Assembly (NCBI GenBank): GCA_045603485.1
Contig: JAZUMF010000009.1
Coordinates: 1 to 29,445, forward strand
Source of the DNA: RGIG5952 sp045603485
GTDB taxonomy: Bacteria; Verrucomicrobiota; Kiritimatiellia; RFP12; JAAYLN01
DNA length: 29,445 nt
Reading direction: 5' to 3'
Below the pieces are notes generated by a model. The model was not told the origin of the DNA and did not search any database. It was given only the letters and a program-made list of their open reading frames with translations. Position numbers and translations under genes: made by a program. Positions 8,106 through 14,370 of the stretch are shown in pieces. How positions within the stretch are numbered: the first letter of the stretch is position 1; each line of letters opens with the position of its first letter.

Positions 8106-9509
8106 AGCCTCGTAAAGCCGTTCGTAACGCGAATAAAGCTCATTATAGAGAGCGTGTCGCTCCATGTCAGGCTCATAGCTGCCTGTTCTCTTAATCATGA
8201 TACTCTTGGCGGCCTCTATATCGGCAAATACGCCGGCGGCGATTCCTGCAAGCATGGCGCAACCGACCGTCCCCGCATCTTCAGTCTCAAGAGTTTCAAA
8301 GGGAAGCCCCAAAACATCAGCCTTGATTTGCATCCAAAGCTTTGATTTGGCTCCACCTCCAGTTGCGACAAGACGCTTGAAGACAACGCCCGAACGGGCG
8401 AGACGCTCCATATTCAGCCTCATCTCATAGGCAACAGCCTCAAGACAGGCAAGATAAATGTCGCGATCGGTAGTCGCAAGAGAGAGACCCAAAATCGCAC
8501 CGCGAGAGCCAGAATCCATATAAGGCGTTGCGGCTCCGGCAAAATGGGGTAATACAAGAAGCCCCGTCGGCCCATCGTATGGTCCCGCCTCAATCTCACT
8601 ATGGGGTCTACGGCAAAGAGCGTCGCGGCACCATCTGCAAAGCTCTCCACCGGTATATGAATAGGCGTAGGTGACAAATTTGCCAAAATAGGGCACGATA
8701 CAATAGTTGTCGTTTTGAAATTGTGATGATTGGGGAATGTCGGCAAAAACAGGAGTTATGCACTCAACTGTTCCTGCACCCTCAGCGGCAATGCCAGACT
8801 CAAAGACGCCAGCGCCGACGGCGCAAGCAACTTGATCGTGACCGCCTGCGACAACCTTCATTCCGTCCGGTGTCATCGCAGCTATGGCACCAGTTGGAAC
8901 AGGCTTCGAAAACATCTCAAGAGGAATGCCGGCGGCATCGAGAATTTCCTTGCTCCAGGAAAGCGAGTGAATATCAAAGGCCATAGAACGAGCCGCAAGA
9001 GAGTAGTCGATTACACGCTCATTTGTCAGCAAATAGATGACAAAGTCCTCTATAAGCATAACATACCGTGCCTTGGCAAATATCTCGGGCTCGTTATTCT
9101 TAATCCACATAAGCTTAGGGAGAGAATAACTCTCGCTAGGCTTAACTCCTGTAATTGCAGTTGCTCTTTCAATGCCGAACAGATCGCCAAAAGCGCGGCA
9201 TTCATCAATGCCGCGCGGATCTGTGCAAAGCAAAATCGGGCGTAACGGTTTGCCGTCGCCATCGGTAATGACAAAGGCCTCGCCAAAGCTTGTAACGCCG
9301 ATAGCCTCAATAAAACCGAAACGCTCCGTGGCTGCGCGCACGGCATCAAGGACGCTCTCAGCCAAAGCCTCCCCATCAACCTCCTGAGCGTTAGTTGCGC
9401 GCGTGACAGGGTAATCGCGATATTCGCGACCGAGATTTTCGCCCGTCTCGGAGAAGACGGTGACCTTACAGCCCGTAGTGCCTACATCGAGACCCGCGAT
9501 CAACCTCAT
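8088..9509 (-). CDS. FGGY-family carbohydrate kinase
   Basis: A 473-residue sugar kinase of full family length. The N-terminal ATPase lobe begins AGLDVGTTGCKVTVF (phosphate 1). The catalytic Asp lies in GGHDQ (about 225), followed by an AEGAGTVE block and, in the second lobe, VATGGGAKSKLWMQIKADVLG, the adenosine/FGGY signature region. It should phosphorylate the ketose produced by the isomerase encoded just upstream. The genes overlap by 4 bp (ATGA), so translation is probably coupled. The final residues AVRPLM and stop fall inside a 26-bp duplicated segment. Rhamnulokinase, fuculokinase and xylulokinase types cannot be separated by eye. Confidence 0.93.
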   Translation of the reverse strand: MRLIAGLDVGTTGCKVTVFSETGENLGREYRDYPVTRATNAQEVDGEALAESVLDAVRAATERFGFIEAIGVTSFGEAFVITDGDGKPLRPILLCTDPRGIDECRAFGDLFGIERATAITGVKPSESYSLPKLMWIKNNEPEIFAKARYVMLIEDFVIYLLTNERVIDYSLAARSMAFDIHSLSWSKEILDAAGIPLEMFSKPVPTGAIAAMTPDGMKVVAGGHDQVACAVGAGVFESGIAAEGAGTVECITPVFADIPQSSQFQNDNYCIVPYFGKFVTYAYSYTGGELCRWCRDALCRRPHSEIEAGPYDGPTGLLVLPHFAGAATPYMDSGSRGAILGLSLATTDRDIYLACLEAVAYEMRLNMERLARSGVVFKRLVATGGGAKSKLWMQIKADVLGLPFETLETEDAGTVGCAMLAGIAAGVFADIEAAKSIMIKRTGSYEPDMERHALYNELYSRYERLYEAVRPLM

Positions 9510-10906
9510 GCGTCAATCTCCACCCAGTCGTAGCCGAGATATGTCGTGAATGCTTCCCTGAGAATTGCCTGCATGTGTCCCATGCCAACGGAGGTGTGAT
9601 GCTTAAAGCCGCCGCGTGCAAGCTTGATCAGCTTATCCTGAAGATTAGGAATCTTGGCGACGCCTCCGCATCCAAAATAACCGTCCTCAATAACATCCTC
9701 CGTGAACTCGCCCTCCGAAGCATAGATGACAAGTTTGCCATCCTTGGTCTGGCAGTTGGAGAAGGTCATCGGGAAGGCCGCAATACGACCCTCGTTCACA
9801 CCCCAGCCAGAGCCGGGATCGCCCTTGTCAAACATCTTGTGAGAACCAAGAGTACCCTTGCCGGCCATCAAAGACTGGGCCACAGGGCCGCAGTGGAAGA
9901 GAATAACCTTATCCTCGTCATCGCCGTAGTTGTTATTCCAGTCAAGAACGGCAGTAGGCTTGCCAGAAGCAAGAAGCATTGCACGCATCGTGATTGCGGA
10001 GCAAAGGTCGATTTCGCATGAAGCGGCGATACCGCGGTCATTAAGCTCAGAGAGAAGAACGCATGGGCATACACGGAGAATCGTCTCCATTTCATTCCAG
10101 CAACGCAGAGAAATCGCGTCAAGGTGATATTCCTCGATGTAGTCGTCGATAGTGCATGAAATCTTTGCAAGCATCTCCATACGGTCAAGAGGAACCGCTT
10201 CGCAATTTGTATAGTTGCGGAGACGCTCAATTTTAGCCTTCACGGCCTCGTCTAGAGAACGGTGCTGCACCTTCCAGACAAGCTCGGAAAGGTCAAAAGA
10301 CTCAACGGTAATGTCGTATTTCTGAAGAGCAATCTCATCAAAGCGTGTTGTCTTAAATGCTGTAGTGCGAGCGCCGATACAACCGATTGAGAAACGCTTC
10401 ATGCCATTTACTACGCGGCAGATTGCGGCAAAGTCGTCAAGGTTCTGGCGAAAAGCGTCCGTCAGAGGATGTACGACATGCGGCTTCATGACGGTAAACG
10501 GAATATTGGCCTGCGTAAAGACATCCGTTACAGAAAATTTTCCGCAATAGGCATCTCTGCGAGTCGCAAATCCCATCTTGCCAATCTCGTCAGGATAGGC
10601 CTGAAGAAGGATAGGTACACCAGCATCTCGAAGTGCTTCAAAGGCTCCGTTCTCATCGGCAAAGATAGGCATTGAGAAAATAACGCCGTCATATTCACCG
10701 CGATGTTGTTTCAAAAACTCTGCATAAAGACGACCTTCGTCACGGGTTTCAACGCCGCCGAAGCGAGTCAGTTTTTCATCCATAATGATATAGTCATAAC
10801 CGGCCTTGGTGACAGCCTCAACCATATCTTGACGGGCGCCGAGAATCAATTCTCCAGGCATAAAGCCGCGATTGCAGAAACAAAGAGCAAATGTTGTTTT
10901 TTTCAT
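9506..10906 (-). CDS. L-fucose/L-arabinose isomerase family protein
   Basis: A 466-residue cytoplasmic aldose-ketose isomerase homologue, first gene of the six-gene sugar operon. The N-terminal Rossmann-like part contains YDGVIFSMPIFADENGAFEAL. The metal-binding region fits the family: RCWNEME (Glu about 272), CEIDLCSAITM (Asp about 300) and C-terminal KHHTSVGMGHM (His about 436-444). It is shorter than FucI (about 590), as is usual for the broader isomerase-related family. The start ATG has GGAGAGG nine bases before it, and a promoter is visible at 10932-10960. The natural sugar is unknown; fucose, arabinose, rhamnose-like and deoxy sugars are all possible. Confidence 0.88.
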   Translation of the reverse strand: MKKTTFALCFCNRGFMPGELILGARQDMVEAVTKAGYDYIIMDEKLTRFGGVETRDEGRLYAEFLKQHRGEYDGVIFSMPIFADENGAFEALRDAGVPILLQAYPDEIGKMGFATRRDAYCGKFSVTDVFTQANIPFTVMKPHVVHPLTDAFRQNLDDFAAICRVVNGMKRFSIGCIGARTTAFKTTRFDEIALQKYDITVESFDLSELVWKVQHRSLDEAVKAKIERLRNYTNCEAVPLDRMEMLAKISCTIDDYIEEYHLDAISLRCWNEMETILRVCPCVLLSELNDRGIAASCEIDLCSAITMRAMLLASGKPTAVLDWNNNYGDDEDKVILFHCGPVAQSLMAGKGTLGSHKMFDKGDPGSGWGVNEGRIAAFPMTFSNCQTKDGKLVIYASEGEFTEDVIEDGYFGCGGVAKIPNLQDKLIKLARGGFKHHTSVGMGHMQAILREAFTTYLGYDWVEIDA

Positions 10907-10931
10907 AATAATAAACCTCTCCTTCTACTAA

Positions 10932-10960
10932 ATTTTATCACGCAACCTTAACAAAATCAA
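10932..10960 (-). promoter_or_regulatory. Promoter of the sugar operon
   Basis: On the minus strand TTGATT (10960-10955), a 17-bp spacer and TAAAAT (10937-10932) form a sigma70-like promoter just before the isomerase start codon. Confidence 0.6.
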
Positions 10961-10974
10961 TTTGTAACTTTACG

Positions 10975-11002
10975 CCTTATCCCGTAAAAATTCGGGATAA
11001 GG
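10975..11002. terminator. Intergenic hairpin between two minus-strand genes
   Basis: Perfect 10-bp arms (CCTTATCCCG 10975-10984 and CGGGATAAGG 10993-11002) enclose an 8-nt loop. It is 80-108 nt after the stop of the LRR gene and upstream of the sugar-operon promoter. There is no strong T run, so it may be a terminator, a processing site or an operator. Confidence 0.45.
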
Positions 11003-11036
11003 GTGATGTGAAGAGTATTGTTTTACGGATGCGCTG

Positions 11037-11068
11037 CTTGTCATTACATTTTAAAATGTGATGACAAG
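11037..11068. terminator. 32-bp near-perfect palindrome after the LRR gene
   Basis: 11037-11052 pairs with 11053-11068 with one T/G mismatch (wobble in RNA). The centre is ACATTTTAAAATGT. It starts 14 nt after the stop of the minus-strand LRR gene. A long 3' hairpin without T tract: possibly an RNA-stabilising element or a protein-binding palindrome. Confidence 0.5.
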
Positions 11069-11082
11069 TCTCAATGATTTGT

Positions 11083-13698
11083 TCAATGCAGCAGTAGAAG
11101 CGTGTTGTTGCGTGGCAGACCTCGCTTGAGATAGACATTTTGCGAGCCGTTGTCACCTTGCTTTACTACGGCTTTTACGATGTAGATTTCGTTGGGGTCT
11201 TTACCGTCGTCGGTGTCAAATACAATTGAGGAAGTGTCGAAGTCATGACCTGAAAGTCGTTTGACTGAGTTTGGCAGTGTCATGAATTTGTATTCTTTCG
11301 GCCCATTGTTGAGTGGAAATGGCGCCGAGGTCGTCACTCTGATTTTGCCGTTGATTTTTGTGTTTTTGGTAAAATTGTAGATATTTGAGGCGGCTTCTTC
11401 CGCATTGAGATTCAGATTAAGCGTTGCGTGGTTTTGCAAAACCGCATTGTCGAATGTGACGGGCTTATCGTCTGAAACATTTACAACTCCATTGGATGAT
11501 ATCGTGATGGTGTCGAGCATATTATATATTAGAGCCGGCGCTTTTAATGTGCCGCCCGTGTGGAGTTCAAGATTCACATTTTCGCCGATTGCCGCCGTTT
11601 GTGTAAATGATACTGCGATGTTGGTAATCGCTATACATGGAGCTGTGAATGATGCCGAAAAAGGAATATTCAATCCGGGAACATTTCCTATGAAGAGTGC
11701 CTTGCCATGACCTGAGATGGGGCCTTTTATCTGGGCGTTCAATGAGAATTTGATTTTCCCGGTTCCATTGCCGATATAGATGCCGCGTGTAGCAGGAATA
11801 TTGACGAGCCTGCTTGCCGAGCAGAAGAGACCACCGTTATTTTCCAGATAAATAGACTTCTCTACAAGTTTTGATGGGGCGGCTGCCGCTCCAAAGCCAT
11901 AGTGTGAGTTGAAGCATATCCAACAATTTTCACCACTTGCGTAAAAGCCTCCCGAGTAATTTTTCATTTCGGGTAAGATAAGTGATATGCCATTTCCGAC
12001 GCCTTCTTCGTTTGCAACGCCGAAACAGGCATCGTCATCACCCTGAATGTCTCCCGACAGGTTGACCCTTACAGGGTTATTAAAGGCACCGAGGAATTTT
12101 GCGGGGTTTGACAGTGTCGTCAGGATTTTTAATGTGCCGATTATTATTGAGTTGGCTTGCGCGTCCGCCACCGGGCGCTTGATGCCGCCGTTGACTATTG
12201 TGAGGTTGTTGATAATCTGTTGTGAACGGTGTGCGTTGTCAATATACACAAGCCATCCGTCATTTCCGTTGCTTTCGCCGAGAGTCAAGGATGCTCCGTT
12301 AAAGCTTGTTGGCATATATGGGGAAGAGGCTGAGCCAAGTCCTCGAGCCATATATGCCGTCATGCCGTCTGATATGAGATAATCGGCGTCGGGGTGTGGC
12401 GCGCGATTATCTGACCATCCTCCTATAAGAGTCATGGAGGGGGAGTCTTTTTCGTCGCTTTTTGTGAGCCAGATATATGGGGATTTAATATCCCAAAGCC
12501 ATTTGATAACTTTGCCGTTGGAACCGGTATTTGTCAAAGTTACAGAGGTGGCTCCAAGATTTGTGACGAACCCGTATGGCTCGCCATATTTTGGTATGGT
12601 GGCAAGTACATAGCCCAGACAGTTTGTCGTCCCGTATGCAGCCGGTGCCGAGAGCGTGACGGTTTGATTCCCGGTCAGCGTTGCGATATGACCGTATGAT
12701 GGAGTGGGGGAACCTATTTTTGCAGGTGAACCATCTACAAAAATCTGTTCTCCGGTTTCGTCAGGAAGCCAACGGCATATATACTGAAAATTTTCAGATA
12801 TGCTTGACCAGTAAGCGCTTTTTTCACGGAAAGATAGCCAGTTGACCAGTCCGTATGGAGTGGCATTGATATCAGGGAACAAATTTGAAAAATTTGAAAT
12901 TTCATCGCCATTGTTAAAAGGAAATAAGGCAATGTGATTATTCCATTTTTCATTGCCGTAGGGTATGAAATAACATCTTGTGAGAGTGAAATCCGCAGGG
13001 TCGATGTTTGCATGGTTGTTTCTAAAAGCACTACCCTTAGGAAGAAATATGGGAGGGTCGCCCTTAAAAAAGATGCGTTTCAGGGAGGTTGCCATATAAA
13101 AAGCATTTTCCCCGATTTCTACAGACTTTTTACCAAAGACGACAGATTTCAGCCCTGATTCGTTAAATGCGCTATTTGCGATTGATTTCAAAGATTCTGG
13201 TAGAACTATGTCGCCGAGGTTGGTTGTTTTATAGAATGCAGAATTTCCAATAGTCTCAAGTCCCTCTTTGAATGTGATGTTTTTCAGTTCCGAGCAACCG
13301 TAAAAAGCACTGGTGCTTATGACTTTCAGATTTTCATTCAAGATAAGATTTGTAAGACTCGTGACATTAGCAAAGGCCTGAATACCGATTGATTGAAGAT
13401 TGGGTGGAGTAATAAAGGTACTGAAATTATTTTTATTTAAGAATGCCTTTTGGGCAATACCGGTTATTTGTACACCGTCACCCAAGCCATTTACAGGCTT
13501 GGAGAGGTCTATTGTCGCATCTCCTGCTGTTAGTATACTTGTAATGGTGGCGTTGGTTCCTGAAATAGAGAGAGAAAGCATCCAGCCGGTTTCATCGACA
13601 ATCACTGTCGTTTTACCGGAAATCGTCTTTTCCCAATCGGCAAAAGCAAATGTGGAAATAATGGAAAGAAGTAAAAAAGTAAACTTCAAATGCTTCAT
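11083..13698 (-). CDS. Secreted BspA-type leucine-rich-repeat surface protein
   Basis: An 871-residue exported protein. Signal peptide MKHLKFTFLLLSIISTFAFA, then residues about 70-215 with five BspA/LRR_5 repeats of the type 'LKSIANSAFNESGLKSVVFG' (IGNSAFYKTTNLGDIVLPESL and relatives). A linker with YFIPYGNEKWNN ends the LRR block as in many such proteins. The remaining 600 residues are beta-rich, Asn/Gly/Thr/Ser-rich and resemble an autotransporter passenger without a recognisable beta-barrel; it ends NNTLLLLH. AAGGAGA precedes the ATG and a promoter lies at 13727-13756. LRR_5 domains in gut bacteria often act in adhesion; function here is inferred only. It is monocistronic. Confidence 0.85.
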   Translation of the reverse strand: MKHLKFTFLLLSIISTFAFADWEKTISGKTTVIVDETGWMLSLSISGTNATITSILTAGDATIDLSKPVNGLGDGVQITGIAQKAFLNKNNFSTFITPPNLQSIGIQAFANVTSLTNLILNENLKVISTSAFYGCSELKNITFKEGLETIGNSAFYKTTNLGDIVLPESLKSIANSAFNESGLKSVVFGKKSVEIGENAFYMATSLKRIFFKGDPPIFLPKGSAFRNNHANIDPADFTLTRCYFIPYGNEKWNNHIALFPFNNGDEISNFSNLFPDINATPYGLVNWLSFREKSAYWSSISENFQYICRWLPDETGEQIFVDGSPAKIGSPTPSYGHIATLTGNQTVTLSAPAAYGTTNCLGYVLATIPKYGEPYGFVTNLGATSVTLTNTGSNGKVIKWLWDIKSPYIWLTKSDEKDSPSMTLIGGWSDNRAPHPDADYLISDGMTAYMARGLGSASSPYMPTSFNGASLTLGESNGNDGWLVYIDNAHRSQQIINNLTIVNGGIKRPVADAQANSIIIGTLKILTTLSNPAKFLGAFNNPVRVNLSGDIQGDDDACFGVANEEGVGNGISLILPEMKNYSGGFYASGENCWICFNSHYGFGAAAAPSKLVEKSIYLENNGGLFCSASRLVNIPATRGIYIGNGTGKIKFSLNAQIKGPISGHGKALFIGNVPGLNIPFSASFTAPCIAITNIAVSFTQTAAIGENVNLELHTGGTLKAPALIYNMLDTITISSNGVVNVSDDKPVTFDNAVLQNHATLNLNLNAEEAASNIYNFTKNTKINGKIRVTTSAPFPLNNGPKEYKFMTLPNSVKRLSGHDFDTSSIVFDTDDGKDPNEIYIVKAVVKQGDNGSQNVYLKRGLPRNNTLLLLH

Positions 13699-13726
13699 AA
13701 TTCTCCTTTTTACTAGATTTGATACA

Positions 13727-13756
13727 AGTATAACAAAATAATTTGCCGCATATCAA
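13727..13756 (-). promoter_or_regulatory. Promoter of the LRR surface protein gene
   Basis: Minus strand TTGATA (13756-13751), 18-bp spacer, TATACT (13732-13727), about 30 bp upstream of the start codon at 13698. Confidence 0.7.
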
Positions 13757-13786
13757 TAATTTTAGACAGAGCCGTAATGAAACGAA

Positions 13787-13806
13787 AAGGCCTGTCCCCA
13801 TAAAAG
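13787..13806. repeat. GGGGACAGGCCTT intergenic motif, copy A
   Basis: AAGGCCTGTCCCCATAAAAG, repeated with one mismatch at 13964-13983. The core on the other strand (GGGGACAGGCCTT) recurs as AGGGACAGGCCTT at 28887-28899 beside a RAYT transposase gene, so a RAYT-linked REP-like element is inferred. Confidence 0.75.
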
Positions 13807-13817
13807 TTAGTAAATAA

Positions 13818-13873
13818 GTAATAGGTAATAGGTAATAGGTAATAGGTAATAGGTAATAGGTAATAGGTAATAA
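13818..13873. repeat. Heptanucleotide array, 8 x GTAATAG
   Basis: Seven perfect tandem copies of GTAATAG and a final copy with one change (GTAATAA). It is the same unit as the array at 8046-8079. It lies between two GGGGACAGGCCTT motifs in the intergenic region of two divergent surface-protein genes. Confidence 0.97.
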
Positions 13874-13963
13874 TGCAGATAAATTGCAACTTGGTTCTTA
13901 AAGGTTATTAGGTGGCAAGTTTGACAGTAAAGACAGTTTGCGAGTGTTACAGTTTTAATTGGG

Positions 13964-13983
13964 AAGGCCTGTCCCCTTAAAAG
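13964..13983. repeat. GGGGACAGGCCTT intergenic motif, copy B
   Basis: AAGGCCTGTCCCCTTAAAAG, same orientation as copy A and 177 bp from it. It is followed by ACCGCAAAGAAAGCAGAGAT, a phrase like a 'CGCAGAG' intergenic repeat seen widely in environmental bacteria. Confidence 0.75.
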
Positions 13984-14033
13984 GTTTTACCGCAAAGAAA
14001 GCAGAGATTTTGTGATACCGATTATTTATTGTG

Positions 14034-14089
14034 TTAGTATAGCGAGGTTTTGTTATTATGTCAAGTCTAATAGTCTGGCACTTAAAGTG
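14034..14089. repeat. Third, diverged copy of the 57-bp repeat core
   Basis: Ungapped up to the final palindrome, it matches 434-490: TTAGTATAGCG is identical, then a divergent 15-nt spacer of equal length, then GTCAAGTCTAA(T/C)AGTCTG with 23 of 25 matches into CACTTA. The small terminal palindrome survives in shortened form (CACTT-A-AAGTG). As at 251-494, it lies upstream of a plus-strand gene for a secreted protein. Confidence 0.85.
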
Positions 14090-14102
14090 TAATAACACTG
14101 CG

Positions 14103-14126
14103 TCATTTGTGACATCAAATGATGTC
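14103..14126. promoter_or_regulatory. Two overlapping, mutually exclusive palindromes
   Basis: TCATTTG (14103-14109) pairs with CAAATGA (14116-14122), and GACATCA (14111-14117) pairs with TGATGTC (14120-14126). Both are perfect 7-bp dyads. The position, about 100 bp before a promoter, suggests an operator. Confidence 0.4.
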
Positions 14127-14198
14127 TTGTGTTTTTATATAAAAAATATTAAACCTTCATAAAATGTTGCAATGTAGTAATATATGTAAAAATTTTAT

Positions 14199-14208
14199 GG
14201 GGGGGGGG
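14199..14208 (+). repeat. G10 homopolymer tract next to a promoter
   Basis: Ten consecutive G in an AT-rich context, ending 19 bp before the -35 box at 14228. Length changes by slippage could alter promoter strength. Confidence 0.85.
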
Positions 14209-14227
14209 TGATTTCAAAGCAAAAAAT

Positions 14228-14256
14228 TTGACAATCGTTTTTATAAAGCATAAATT
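14228..14256 (+). promoter_or_regulatory. Promoter of the GG-repeat surface protein gene
   Basis: Perfect -35 TTGACA (14228-14233), 17-bp spacer and -10 TAAATT (14251-14256). The start codon is 115 bp further, leaving a long leader of about 108 nt. Confidence 0.65.
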
Positions 14257-14274
14257 ATTAACATTAGGTTAAAT

Positions 14275-14310
14275 AAAAGACTTTCTCGGAATGCGTGTTC
14301 CAGGTCTTTT
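14275..14310 (+). promoter_or_regulatory. Leader hairpin in the 5' UTR
   Basis: AAAAGAC (14275-14281) pairs with GTCTTTT (14304-14310), and inside it CT..GGAA pairs with TTCCAG, giving about 13 bp with two small bulges. It ends in TTTT. It could attenuate transcription or stabilise the mRNA. Confidence 0.45.
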
Positions 14311-14370
14311 ATGTAAACTTCGACCTAATTAAAAATTGGTTTTACCCACACTTTTTAAGGAAGAACCAGA

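Noticed and set aside
8730..9245. Plus-strand open frame of 171 codons inside the FGGY kinase gene
   Set aside because: It is antisense to a well-supported kinase, shows no family motifs and has no ribosome-binding site.
9575..10021. Plus-strand open frame opposite the isomerase gene
   Set aside because: Shadow frame; the minus-strand isomerase has conserved motifs across its length.
13818..13873. CRISPR or coding repeat
   Set aside because: A pure 7-bp tandem array without spacers. It lies in a region with no supported ORF.
13921..13943. TTGACA at 13921 as a promoter
   Set aside because: No acceptable -10 box at 16-18 bp, and no gene begins nearby.
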